Shown here: positions 11,352-22,656 of the stretch, in pieces
Numbering within the stretch: the first letter of the stretch is position 1
Layout: each line of letters begins with the position of its first letter
Source of the DNA: Anomaloglossus baeobatrachus
Lineage: Eukaryota; Chordata; Amphibia; Anura; Aromobatidae
Assembly: GCF_048569485.1 (NCBI RefSeq)
Contig: NC_134357.1
Coordinates: 109,352,744-109,416,743 of the forward strand
Length of the DNA stretch: 64,000 nucleotides
Direction of reading: 5' to 3'
Notes under the pieces: model-generated
The model's database searches: none
What the model was told of the DNA's origin: nothing
The model's input: only the letters and a program-made list of their open reading frames with translations
Position numbers and translations under genes: made by a program

Positions 11352-13790
11352 GGGGTCCTGTACCCTGCCCCGGGGAGAGCTGGGTGACTGACAGCCCCTC
11401 ACTACAGGGTCCGGGGAGAGCTGGGTGACTGACAGCCCCTCACTACAGGGTTCGGGGAGAGCTGGGTGACTGACAGCACCTCACTACAGGGTCCGGGGAG
11501 AGCTGGGTGACTGACAGCCCCTCACTACAGGGTTCGGGGAGAGCTGGGTGACTGACAGCACCTCACTACAGGGTCCGGGGAGAGCTGGGTGACTGACAGC
11601 ACCTCACTACAGGGTCCGGGGAGAGCTGGGTGACTGACAGCACCTCACTACAGGGTCCGGGGAGAGCTGGGTGACTGACAGCACCTCACTACAGGGTCCG
11701 GGGAGAGCTGAGTGACTGACAGCAACTCACTACAGGGTCCGGGCAGAGCTGGGTGACTGACAGCACCTCACTACAGGGTCCGGGCAGAGCTGGGTGACTG
11801 ACAGCACCTCACTACAGGGTCCGGGCAGAGCTGGGTGACTGACAGCACCTCACTACAGGGTCCGGGCAGAGCTGGGTGACTGACAGCACCTCACTACAGG
11901 GTCCGGGGAGAGCTGAGTGACTGACAGCACCTCACTACAGGGTCCGGGCAGAGCTGGGTGACTGACAGCACCTCACTACAGGGTCCGGGCAGAGCTGGGT
12001 GACTGACAGCACCTCACTACAGGGTCCGGGCAGAGCTGGGTGACTGACAGCACCTCACTACAGGGTCCGGGCAGAGCTGGGTGACTGACAGCACCTCACT
12101 ACAGGGTCCGGGGAGAGCTGAGTGACTGACAGCACCTCACTACAGGGTCCGGGCAGAGCTGGGTGACTGACAGCACCTCACTACAGGGTCCGGGCAGAGC
12201 TGGGTGACTGACAGCACCTCACTACAGGGTCCGGGCAGAGCTGGGTGACTGACAGCACCTCACTACAGGGTCCGGGCAGAGCTGGGTGACTGACAGCACC
12301 TCACTACAGGGTCCGGGGAGAGCTGAGTGACTGACAGCACCTCACTACAGGGTCCGGGCAGAGCTGGGTGACTGACAGCACCTCACTACAGGGTCCGGGC
12401 AGAGCTGGGTGACTGACAGCACCTCACTACAGGGTCCGGGCAGAGCTGGGTGACTGACAGCACCTCACTACAGGGTCCGGGCAGAGCTGGGTGACTGACA
12501 GCACCTCACTACAGGGTTCGGGGAGAGCTGGGTGACTGACAGCCCCGCACTACAGGGTCCGGGGAGAGCTGAGTGACTGACAGCACCTCACTACAGGGTC
12601 CGGGCAGAGCTGGGTGACTGACAGCACCTCACTACAGGGTCCGGGCAGAGCTGGGTGACTGACAGCACCTCACTACAGGGTCCGGGCAGAGCTGGGTGAC
12701 TGACAGCACCTCACTACAGGGTCCGGGCAGAGCTGGGTGACTGACAGCACCTCACTACAGGGTCCGGGCAGAGCTGGGTGACTGACAGCACCTCACTACA
12801 GGGTCCGGGCAGAGCTGGGTGACTGACAGCACCTCACTACAGGGTTCGGGGAGAGCTGGGTGACTGACAGCACCTCACTACAGGGTCCGGGGAGAGCTGA
12901 GTGACTGACAGCACCTCACTACAGGGTCCGGGCAGAGCTGGGTGACTGACAGCACCTCACTACAGGGTCCGGGCAGAGCTGGGTGACTGACAGCACCTCA
13001 CTACAGGGTCCGGGCAGAGCTGGGTGACTGACAGCACCTCACTACAGGGTCCGGGGAGAGCTGAGTGACTGACAGCCCCGCACTACAGGGTCCGGGGAGA
13101 GCTGGGTGACTGACAGCCCCGCACTACAGGGTCCGGGGAGAGCTGGGTGACTGACAGCCCCGCACTACAGGGTCCGGGGAGAGCTGGGTGACTGACAGCC
13201 CCGCACTACACTGTCCGGGGAGAGCTGGGTGACTGACAGCACCTCACTACAGGGTCCGGGCAGAGCTGGGTGACTGACAGCACCTCACTACAGGGTCCGG
13301 GCAGAGCTGGGTGACTGACAGCACCTCACTACAGGGTCCGGGCAGAGCTGGGTGACTGACAGCACCTCACTACAGGGTCCGGGGAGAGCTGAGTGACTGA
13401 CAGCACCTCACTACAGGGTCCGGGCAGAGCTGGGTGACTGACAGCACCTCACTGCAAGGTCCGGGGAAGAGCTGGGTGACTGACAGCACCTCACTACAGG
13501 GTCCGGAGAGAGCTGGGTGACTGACAGCACCTCACTACAGGGTCCGGGCAGAGCTGGGTGACTGACAGCACCTTACTACAGGGTCCGGGTAGAGCTGGGT
13601 GACTGACAGCACCTCACTACAGGGTCCGGGCAGAGCTGGGTGACTGACAGCCCCGCACTACAGGGTCCGGGGAGAGCTGGGTGACTGACAGCCCCGCACT
13701 ACACTGTCCGGGGAGAGCTGGGTGACTGACAGCACCTCACTACAGGGTCCGGGGAGAGCTGGGTGACTGGTAATGCACAGCGCTGCACAA
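11352..13790. repeat. 41-bp minisatellite in the first intron, about 58 copies
   Basis: Unit is GGGTCCGGGCAGAGCTGGGT followed by GACTGACAGCACCTCACTAC and A. Two main variants (GGGGAGAGCTGAG and GGGCAGAGCTGGG) alternate in a regular order: the first variant recurs at 11694, 11899, 12104 and 12309, exactly 205 bp apart, that is one in five units. The array starts about 50 bp after the presumed exon 1 donor. Near 13780 the units decay into unique sequence. Confidence 0.95.
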
Positions 13791-13936
13791 CAGGGTCCAG
13801 AGAGTGAGGACTTTTCTTTTCCGCGGGAAATTTTGGGTGATGGACAGCATCGTACTACAGGGTTCGGGGAGCTTCACATTTGGTGCAATGTGTGTGTGAT
13901 GTGATATATATCTATGTTATATTCTTGTGATCTTTA

Positions 13937-14105
13937 CTGGAATACTACAGTCAGGCTAAGTGACTGATAACAGAGAGCAATAAAGTGCGATAATCTGTTC
14001 AGCTAATGGATTTCTGATAAATAGGATTTATCTCTATCATAAATCCATGTGAACAGCCTATTGCTTTCTGTTATCAGTCACTTAGCCTGGCTGTAGTGTT
14101 CCCAG
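13937..14105. mobile_element. Short near-perfect palindromic MITE
   Basis: CTGGAATACTACAGTCAGGC on the left and its inverse ending CTGTAGTGTTCCCAG on the right. The arms pair over some 60 bases each, through AAGTGACTGATAACAGA. At 169 bp it would fold into a single long hairpin. Target duplication not resolved. Confidence 0.75.
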
Positions 14106-14198
14106 AATCCCTGCCCCATCATTTATTACTTCATCTCCAGCTCTGATACCCAGTCACCTGCATTTCATGTGTGAGATCTCAGAAATCTACATACGGCT

Positions 14199-14555
14199 GA
14201 GCTCACACGTCTTGTAATCCTCTGGTAAAATGGTAAAAGGGATCCTGCAGAGATCCGCTGGGAAAAGAGTTCAACTTTTTGTCTGTTAAGTAATTGATTT
14301 CTGCCAGATCCATTTGTTATCATGGGAATCTATGGAGGACGGATCAGTTAACAGATTGCTATTTAGTCATCCCTGTTTCTTGCATTTGTAACGGATCCAT
14401 TTTTTCTTACTGGATCTGTTTTAAATGAAAGGTAAAAAGCTAGATCTGTTCTCCATAGGCTCCAATGTTAAAATAACGGATCCAGCAGAAATCTGTTTCC
14501 CAGTGGATCTCTGCAGGATCCGTTCTAACAGACGATTACAGGACATGTGAACTTG
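14199..14555. mobile_element. Palindromic MITE with GGATCC-rich arms
   Basis: GAGCTCACACGTCTTGTAAT and, inverse at the right end, CAAGTTCACATGTCCTGTAAT; further in, GGATCCTGCAGAGATCC and its inverse. Interior repeats AACGGATCC. Same general design as the TWA MITEs but target duplication not clear. Confidence 0.7.
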
Positions 14556-14699
14556 TTATTGAGTTGGGGTTTTTTTGGCTTCTAAAAGACGTCATTGTTA
14601 TGTATAATTCACCATTTAACTATTTACCTACTGATCATATTGTAATAAGTAATTTGCTGCATTATTTTTGGGTCGCACTGTCTTTTATATACCATATTA

Positions 14700-15304
14700 G
14701 GCCTCTTTCACATGTCCTTGAAAAACCACGCACGTTTTTCACGGAAGTGTCAGAGGTGCGCTTTGCCCTCCGTGAGCCGTGTTTATGGCACACGTGTGTT
14801 CTCCATGTGTTATCCGTGATAACACACGGAGAATGGGAACTTTCTACTCACCTGTCCCTGGCGTCGCTGTCCGTGGTGCTGATCTTCGATTCCCCGCTGC
14901 TGCAGCTTCCGGCCGCAGTGAAGTGAATATGCAATGAGCATAATGAGCAGCGGTCAGAAGCAAGTGACAGCAGCGGCAGAGACAGCAGGGCTGGAGAAGG
15001 TGAGTAAAGTTGTTTTTTTTTATTATTATTATTTTCTCAGACACGTGTGTTTTCTCCGGTGCGTGTCACACGGAACACCTCCGTGTGGTCCATTTGCGTT
15101 CCGTGTGATGCCGGAGAAAAACGGACATGTCTACATGTGGAGCACACGGACACATGTATGCTCCACACATACACACAGTCCATGGCAGAATACGCATGTG
15201 AGCGCAGACACATTGATTGAAATGGGTCTACGTGTGCCCGTGTCTCCGGTACGTGAGGAAACGGACCAAACACGTACCGGAGACACGGACGTGTAAAAGA
15301 GGCC
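14700..15304. mobile_element. Palindromic MITE, GGCCTCTTTCACATG ends, TTA duplication
   Basis: Left GGCCTCTTTCACATG and right CGTGTAAAAGAGGCC are inverse, with TTA at 14697-14699 and 15305-15307. The interior shares ACACGTGTGTTCTCC and AACACACGGAGAA modules with the MITE at 8315-8915 even though the outer termini differ. Confidence 0.85.
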
Positions 15305-15307
15305 TTA

Positions 15308-15772
15308 CCATGCTGTTCTGCAGGCAACCCTGTGTAGGGAATGTGCAGTGTTTGTCGTATTGGAGCAGAAACTGAGCGTAAATTATCCTCAAAAACGTGG
15401 AATTTCAGCTCCAAAAGCTAAACAAAAAGACCCGGTGTGCACATACCCTGAAAAAGCCCATACAAATGTTATACCAAAAGGTTAAGTGTGATAAAAGAAA
15501 AAAAATCCATAGACCTAAAAATAAAATGCACTAATAAAAAAACCCCAATATAAAAATAAATCTTTTTTTTTGTGTGAAATCTTGTATCTTTCACAATGTG
15601 TCTAAGTAAAATCTTCCATGTAGTATACACATTGGCAAAGCTACAAGACGAATAAGTCATTCAGGATAATACAGCGTTGGTAAATATATACCGGGCTTAC
15701 AGAGGCCCTCGCTATGTGCTGGCACTATATGTCTGCTATAAGTGAGTGTCCTCCTCAGTTCTAATGTAAACG
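15308..15772. other. No gene seen
   Basis: AT-rich sequence without recognisable element ends or exons. Confidence 0.4.
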
Positions 15773-15909
15773 TATGTGTCTCCATGGTTACAGACCACAA
15801 ACAAACCCTGTGCAGTGCGCTCCCCCTTCTGTCTCTTCCCTTACATTCAGTTAGCAGGAGACACAATCCGCGGGGTTTGTGTGTAGTCTGTTACCATGGA
15901 GACACGTGT
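15773..15909. repeat. Inverted repeat carrying two RFX-like X-boxes
   Basis: Arms at 15773-15810 and 15869-15908 are inverse copies. Each contains GTCTCCATGGTTAC (15778-15791) or its inverse GTTACCATGGAGAC (15890-15903), which fits the RFX X-box pattern. It may be a small MITE; no target duplication was identified. Confidence 0.5.
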
Positions 15910-16175
15910 GTCTGTACAGAAGACGGGCACAAAACAATGGCTTTATTATTTAATGTCTTCGTGTTTGTTGAGATTACTTTCAAAGTTTTGGTTTGTTGAA
16001 ACAATAAAGATAGAGAAATGCAGAGTTAGACATTGCTTTAATCATTGATGAAGAGTGCCGCTGCTGTATGATGTGCGGCATCATGTTATATATCTGCTCG
16101 TTGTCTTTGGACACATTTGTGTTTATTTTCGTAGTCTGTTGATCTGGGAATTGGAACTATTGTTATTTTATATAT

Positions 16176-16916
16176 TCTAATATATAAAGCTGAATGTATG
16201 TATGTCTGTATGTCTGTCCGGGATTGGCATCTGCACCGTTGCAGCTATAGCCACAAAATTTTGCACACTCACACGTCTGGACCCCGAGAGCGTCATAGGC
16301 TATGTTTTGAGGGGAAACTTTAACCCTGCGCGTTCCAATTTGCCAATCAATTTTGCCCCTATCTACATAATGGGGAAAAAGTGAAACGAAAAGTGTATCC
16401 GCACCGTCGCATTTACAATCACGAAATTTTGCACAGACACCTCATGTGACCCAGGGAACGTCATAGACTATGTTTTGACAGGAAAATTTAACCCCGCGCT
16501 TTTCAGTTACTCTCCAAAAAACATGGCTCCAGTAAAGTAAATGGAGCCTGGAACTACAGGTTATTAGTAGGAGCTGTGAGTGGTTGCTATAGGAACACAA
16601 GACATTCATAGTATAAGAAGCTTATATGTGAGGTAATAAGATGTCGGTGGGGGAAAGAGGCAGACGGGGAAAGAGGCAGACGGAGCACATTACTTGGCCA
16701 ATTTTTGTTAAATCTGTGTGGAATATCTGTGGTGTTGAAATATATGTTGTGAAATGCTTCTATTAGCTTAGTTTTTGCCTTTTAATAATTACATTTATAT
16801 CTATTTGTTCTGTGTTTTTTTTTTTTTTTTTTGTGTGCAGAATAAATTTTTGTTAATACATTCTATTTTGTTAACAACAGTTATTAACCCGGGGCGAAGC
16901 CGGGTAGTACAGCTAG
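16176..16916 (+). mobile_element. Non-autonomous Helitron, second copy of the 3890 family
   Basis: Starts TCTAATATATAAAGCTGAAT, ends with the hairpin CCCGGGGCGAAGCCGGG, then CTAG and T. It shares the GCACCGTCGCATTTACAATC body with the copy at 3890-4610. At the place where that copy has its 16-bp array, this one has about two units of GGGGAAAGAGGCAGAC (16651-16683), the apparent unexpanded state. Confidence 0.88.
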
Positions 16917-17729
16917 TGTGTATGTGTGTGTGTATATATATCTATATATATAATTGCCTTATTCTGTCTGTCTGTCTGTCATGCTCCAAAATTGTGTCAC
17001 GGTGACATTGTGTCACCGTGACATGTCCTTACGGTGACACAAAGCTGATTGGCCGCTGGGTTCGCCATGGCCCCGCCCCCCCACACGGATTGGCCTCTCG
17101 CCCCGGCTGCGCCCCCACACGGATTGGCCAGCCGCTCGCCCAGGCTCTGCCCCCTCCACAGATTGGCCTCTCGCCCCGGCACCCTGCAGGCATTGGCAAC
17201 TCGCCCACGCCATGCCCCGCCCCCTCACGCAATAGACGTTAGCTCCCCCCCCGCATTGCCCAAACTGACACGGTCACGGAGCCACGAATCCCAGGTGAGT
17301 ACTGTACTCACACCCCCCCCCCTTTCCCCCCTCACCAACGGGAGCCCACATCAGCGTACGCCGCCGTATGCTGGTGTGGGCTCCCGTGCGAGCGGGGGAC
17401 GTGTTGCGCTGGTAACCATGCTTGCATAGTTACCAGTAAATCAAGGTCCTGCAGCGGCGGGACTTCCACACGCACAAACATAACAGCACACACACACGCA
17501 TCATCAGATCATCACTCACATCAGATCGCACTCACTCTCACAAACACCTCACACACACCTCACACACACCTCACACACACATCGCATCCACACACTCACA
17601 GCATCCGGCGATATCGCTTGCTTCTCGGCCTCGATACTGTGCTGTGAGCTTCCAGGACCTGCCGGAGGATCACATGGCCAGAAGCATGTGATATCTCCCG
17701 GATGTTGTGACTGTGAGCGCGTATGTGCG

Positions 17730-17875
17730 ATATCGTCAGTGTCTGTGTGTGTGAGTGTATGCGATCGGGTGTGTGTGAGTGGATGCGATCGGGTGTGTGT
17801 GAGTGGATGCGATCGGGTGTGTGTGAGTGGATGCGATCGGGTGTGTGTGAGTGGATGCGATCGGGTGTGTGAGTG
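17730..17875. repeat. 24-bp tandem array in Helitron
   Basis: About five copies of GTGTGAGTGGATGCGATCGG with GTGT linkers. Period 24, a multiple of three, so frames stay open. Confidence 0.9.
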
Positions 17876-17899
17876 TCGGCAGAGGAGCACGGCGTGCTG

Positions 17900-18730
17900 G
17901 AGGAGGCTGGGAGCAGAGAGGCTGATCATGGGGGAGGCTGGAAGGAGAGAGGCTGATGCTGGTGGAGGCTGATGCTTGGGGAGGCTGATGCTGGGGGAGA
18001 CTGGGAGCGGAAGGCTGATGCTGAGGGAGGCTGGGAGGGGGAGGCTGGGAGGAAGGAGGCTGGGAGGAGAGAGGCTGATCCTGGGGAAGGCTGGGAAAGG
18101 GAGGCTGATGCTGAGGGAGGCTGGAAGGAGAGAGGCTGATGCTGGGGGAGGCTGGAAGGAGAGAGGCTGAGGCTGGGAGGAGAGAGGCTGATGCTGGGGA
18201 AGGCTGATGCTGAGGGAGGCTGGGAGGGGAAAGCTGATGCTGGGGAAGGCTGGGAGGACGGAGGCTGGGAGGAGAGAGGCTGATCCTGGGGAAGGCTGGG
18301 AGAGGGAGGCTGATGCTGGAGGAGGCTGGAAGGAGAGAGGCTGATGCTGGCGGAGGCTGATGCTGGGGGAGGCTGGAAGGAGAGAGTCTGATGCTGGTGG
18401 AGGCTGATGCTTGGGGAGGCTGGGAGAGGGAGGCTGATGCTGTGGGAGGCTGGGAGGAGGGAGGCTGGGGGAGGTAGGCTGAGAGAAGAGAGGCTGATGC
18501 TGGGGGAGGCTGGTAGAGGGAGGCTGATGCTGGGGGAGGGTGGGAGGAGGGAGGCTGGGAGGAGAGAGGCTGATGCTGGGGAAGGCTGGGAAGAGAGAGG
18601 CTGATGCTGGGAGGAGAGAGGCTGATGCTAGGATGAGAGAGGCTGATGCTGGGAGGAGAGAGGCTGATGCTGGGGGCAGAGAAGCTGATGCTGGGGGCAG
18701 AGAAGCTGATGCTGGGGGCAGAGAGGCTGA
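17900..18730. repeat. GA-rich minisatellite (GAGGCTGATGCTGGG units)
   Basis: Irregular mixture of GAGGCTGATGCTGGGGGAGG and GAGGCTGGGAGGAGA modules. The strong purine bias of the + strand is a potential triplex or slippage substrate. Confidence 0.9.
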
Positions 18731-19270
18731 TGCTGGTGCAGCATGGGGGATGGAGCACGATGGGGGGGTGCGCAGCATCGGGGATGGAGCATGATGGGGG
18801 GGTGCGCAGCATCGGGGATGGAGCACGATGGGGAGTTCACAGCATGGGGGATGGAGCACGTTTGGGAGTGCGCAGCATGGCGGATGGAGCACGTTTGGGA
18901 GTGCGCAGCATGGGAGATGGAGCACGATGGGGGGTGCGCAGCATAGGGGATGGAGCACGATAGGGAGTGCGCTGCATGGGGGATGGAGCACGATGGGGAG
19001 TGCGGAGTATGGCGGATGGAGCACATTTGGGAGTGCGCAGCATGGCGGATGGAGCACGTTTGGGAGTGCGCAGCATGGCGGATGGAGCACGTTTGGGAGT
19101 GCGCAGCATGGGAGATGGAGCACGATGGGGGGTGCGCAGCATAGGGGATGGAGCACGATGGGGAGTGCGCTGCATGGGGGATGGAGCACGATGGGGAGTG
19201 CGCTGCATGGGGGATGGAGCACGATGGGGAGTGCGCTGCATGGGGGATGGAGCACGTTTGGGAGTGCGCA
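18731..19270. repeat. 33-bp tandem array in Helitron
   Basis: About sixteen copies of CAGCATGGGGGATGGAGCAC followed by GATGGGGAGTGCG, with GATGGGG and GTTTGGG variants in runs. A block of several units appears twice (around 18840-18950 and 19015-19140), showing segmental duplication within the array. Period 33 preserves reading frame and accounts for very long but meaningless open frames. Confidence 0.92.
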
Positions 19271-19274
19271 CCTC

Positions 19275-19735
19275 CCCCCAACACACACGCACACGCACAC
19301 GCACCGCGCACCGCGCACCGCACACCACACACCACACACCACACACCACACACCACACACCACACACCACACACCACACACCACACACCACACACCACAC
19401 ACACACACACACACTGGGAACCACAAACAACTGCCCTACACAGACACCCACACACACAGACAACGCTGCATACACACAACACCCAACACACAAACACCGC
19501 GGCACACACAAATATACTCTCATACCGCACAACACACACATTGCACAAAACATACCTCCCCCAAAACACACCACACACACACAAACCGCGCAACACACAC
19601 ACAACGCTACAGACACACAGCGCTCCACAAACAACACAACACACGCAACACACATACAACACCGCTCTCACCCCCCGCCACACCCAGACAACACCCAGAA
19701 CATGTACAGCCCCTACACAAACACTTGGTAACTAC
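19275..19735. repeat. ACACACC-type array and CA-rich tail
   Basis: Ten-base ACACACCACA-type units at 19315-19410, then degenerate ACACA-rich sequence up to the Helitron 3' end. Confidence 0.85.
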
Positions 19736-19832
19736 ACACAACAACATTATATATATACAACAAAAATCATACATGAACTACACAATACGTAAATTCTAGA
19801 ATACCCGATGCGTAGAATCGGGCCACCTTCTA

Positions 19833-19833
<1 letters not shown>

Positions 19834-19895
<62 letters not shown>
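19834..19895. repeat. TA dinucleotide tract
   Basis: Uninterrupted TA run directly after the Helitron CTAG end; AT-rich targets are usual for Helitrons. Confidence 0.9.
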
Positions 19896-19898
<3 letters not shown>

Positions 19899-20461
19899 AT
19901 AATATTTTTTTTTTTTTTTTAGCCTATTGTTTTGAAATATGGTAGCACTATATACCCAAAGGGAAGTGCAGATGGCGGGGTATGGGTTTATACCGTCTTG
20001 CCATCTAATCTGATGATTGCTACTTCCACATACATTATAGCAGGGCTCGACCTCCGTTCACACCATGAGTTTTTGATGTAGAATTTCCGCATCTGTTATT
20101 TAAAGTAACTTGTATTTTTAATGTTTTGGGTTTTTTTTGTTTGGTTTTCTTTTTGCAATGTCATGCTTTAAATAAAGCTACTTTGTTTTTGATACTTTCT
20201 GCTATTTGTCCTTAACGATGTACTTGTGTGCAGATTATCTGCATTCTTGATGAGTTTTCACACTGAAAACGCACATGTGTGTTATTTACCTGCTGATTTT
20301 CTGCATCTGATGAAAGTCTATGGGGAAAATCTGCTCATAAAACTCATCATACCCATAAGATAAACTGACTTGTTGCGGATTTGAAACACGAATCTCAGGT
20401 CAGTTTACAGTGAGTAAAAATGAATCACAGTGGGCAGGAGATTTCTATAAATCCCACCAGA
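19896..20461. other. No gene seen
   Basis: AT-rich sequence with a faint inverted element (GTTCACACCATGAG near 20055 and CAGTTTACAGTGAG near 20402) that I cannot delimit. Confidence 0.35.
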
Positions 20462-20540
20462 GGCACGGTGGCTCAGTGGTTAGCACTGCGGTCTTGCAAC
20501 GCTGGGGTCCTGGATTCAAATGGAGAGCGAGCTCTGCAAT
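20462..20540 (+). mobile_element. tRNA-type SINE head (A and B boxes)
   Basis: TGGCTCAGTGGTTAGC (20469-20484) fits an RNA polymerase III A box and GGTCCTGGATTCAAAT (20507-20521) a B box at normal tRNA spacing. Downstream sequence departs quickly from the SINE body, so this is a 3'-truncated or rearranged copy. It is not a tRNA gene: no acceptor stem closes. Confidence 0.7.
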
Positions 20541-20981
20541 GCACCAACAGAGTGAAGTGGTGGCTGTGCCATACGTGGGACCAGTCTACATCCCTGTGGT
20601 CAGACCATTGCTGGACTGCAAATGTCCTTTTCTTTGAGGCTGTATCACCGGTTGCATGTCCACACTATGTTTCTGCTGCATTGCACATCACAATAACAGG
20701 CAGGTTGCAAAGTCCAGAACCTTCTGGATTTTTTTTTTTTTGCAATTTGCTTTTCGCAGTTATGGCAACTTGTGGCTCACAATGTGACTCCATCCACTTG
20801 TGTAGTAGCGGCGGCAGAACTCGATCTTTATCCACCTCAGTGTTGGAATAATCCCATTGTGCTTTAGTGACATAAAACTGGAAAACATTTGGGAGACTAT
20901 CCTGTGATATCCAAAGATACATCCACGCTCGGGAAATTGCAGGGAATTTTCCCCTGTGATCCTGCAGTATTTCCTGTGTAA
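20541..20981. other. No gene seen
   Basis: Unassigned sequence between the SINE head and the next palindromic element. Confidence 0.35.
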
Positions 20982-21409
20982 GGGTATGTGCGCACGTTGC
21001 TTTTTACCTGCTTTTTACCTGCTTTTTTGCTGCTTTTTCTTCTGCGCTGTTTAATGCCAAAATGGATGTGTTCTTCTATTCAAGCAAAGTCTATGGGAAT
21101 TTGGGTTTCTTGTTCACACTATGTAGTTCAAAATGCTGCCTTTTTGTTGCAGAACTTTGGTCAAAAACTCAGCTTTGCAGTGCAAAACCCAAATGGCAAA
21201 AACAATTGACATGTTGCTTCTTTGAAAAGCTGAGTTTTTGACCAAAGTTCTGCCACAGAAAGGCAGCATTTTGAACAACATAATGTGAACAAGAAACCCA
21301 AATTCCCATAGACTTTGCTTGAATAGAAGAACACATCCATTTTGGCATTAAACAGCGCAGAAGAAAAAGCAGCAAAAAAGCAGGTAAAAAGCAACGTGCG
21401 CACATACCC
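20982..21409. mobile_element. Near-perfect 428-bp palindromic MITE (TAA duplication)
   Basis: GGGTATGTGCGCACGTTGC at both ends in inverse, TAA on each side (20979-20981, 21410-21412). The two arms match over almost 200 bases each, separated by a short centre near 21200, so the whole element folds as one hairpin. Little divergence between arms suggests a young copy. Confidence 0.88.
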
Positions 21410-21412
21410 TAA

Positions 21413-21918
21413 AATCCAACTGTTTTATTTGCTGATTTTTGCAGCTGAAATAATCAGATCCATCACAAAGTATGAAACCATCAGCAAATTGAGAAGCTGT
21501 AGATTTAAAATCCATGATGATTGCCAATTTCCATGGAGAGCATATTTTTAATGCTTTATTCTATAGATCACTTTTGAACAAATAGAGAAACTTAGATACC
21601 ATTATCACAGATGGCGCCCCATTGAATATACTGATGACCTCTTTACATCATATGCCCGCACCAGGGTTGGATGGCGCCTAAGCATGTACCAGTGTGTGAA
21701 GTGTCGTTGGGATCTCAGCCATCATTACCTTCCTCTTTTCCCGTCTCTGTTAGACAAGATTTTGCTTATTTTTTTTCCCAGTTATGTGAAAATAAGTTAT
21801 TTAAAACAATCTCAGACAACAATCTGCCACTTGGTTATTGAGAACACATGCTGAGAACGTGGCAGCTCCTCGTAAGTCACATGGAGGAAATCTCGGGGAC
21901 ATAAAACAAACTCTTTAA
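21413..21918. other. No gene seen
   Basis: Apparently unique sequence. Splice-like and coding signals absent. Confidence 0.4.
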
Positions 21919-22653
21919 GGCTGCTTTCACACTACGTTTTTTTAACATGCGTCATGAACGTTTTTTTGCTGCAAAAGCGGATCCTGTTTTTGCAGAGAAA
22001 AACGCATGCAAACGCATGTTATTTTGCAGGATCCTGTCACTTGAAGTTTATGGGCAGGCATTAGAGTCAGGTGATCGGGAGTGAGGGGAACTGAACGTGA
22101 GACTGGGAGCCGGCATCTGACAGCTTCGGAGGCTCGTAACCAAGGTAAACATCGGGTAACTTGCTTGGATACCCGATATTTACCTTGGTTACGAGTGTCT
22201 GCAGATGCTAGGAGCCGGGCTCCCTGCACACGTAATCAAGGTAAACATCGGGTATCCAAGCAAGTTACCCGATGTTTACCTTGGTTACGAGCCTCTGCAG
22301 CTCTCAGGCGGGGGAGAGAGAGGGAGGGGGAGAGAGAGACTGATCACACCAGGCTGGTTTCTGGGCATGCTCAGTAGAGCAAGCAGGATCCTGTCTATCA
22401 GCATGCCAGCTTTCACATACGTTTGCATGCAGTATAGTTAGGATCCAGCAATTTGCAGTATTTGGACGCAGCTCAAAAACGCTACCAGTAGCGTTTTTGA
22501 AAAAAAGTTAAAAAACTGCAAGTCGCTGGATCCTCACTATAACGCAGGTGAACGCATGTTGATGCGAGTCCATTGCAAATGCATTGAAATGAAAATGCAT
22601 TTGCACTGGATCCGTTTTTGTGTTAAAAAAAAAAACGTAGTGTGAAAGCAGCC
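21919..22653. mobile_element. Palindromic MITE, GGCTGCTTTCACACTACG ends, TAA duplication
   Basis: Exact inverse ends GGCTGCTTTCACACTACG, TAA at 21916-21918 and 22654-22656. Internal hairpins at about 22135-22195 and 22235-22295 are built from GGTAAACATCGGGTAACTTG and its inverse, a module also found in the MITE at 39658-40264. Confidence 0.87.
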
Positions 22654-22656
22654 TAA

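Larger units (their letters stand above)
16941..19833 (+). mobile_element. Large non-autonomous Helitron of another family, filled with arrays
   Basis: Begins TCTATATATATAATTGCC after an A, and ends with the hairpin CCCGATGCGTAGAATCGGG, then CCACCTT and CTAG, followed by T. Near the left end GTGTCACGGTGACA blocks form short palindromes. No coding capacity. Between 17730 and 19410 it contains four successive, unrelated tandem arrays that make up more than half of its 2.9 kb. It lies 24 bp from the Helitron at 16176-16916. Confidence 0.82.

Noticed and set aside
10989-11402. Antisense 137-codon frame over the first exon
   Set aside because: Expected in CpG-rich sequence; the donor and promoter motifs fit the + strand.
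17549-19426. 625-codon open frame on the minus strand, P/S/L-rich
   Set aside because: It runs through successive tandem arrays; the 24-bp and 33-bp periods are multiples of three, which keeps frames open. Several other frames are equally open here.
20462-20540. Functional tRNA gene
   Set aside because: A and B boxes are present but no acceptor stem or anticodon arm closes; it is a SINE head.
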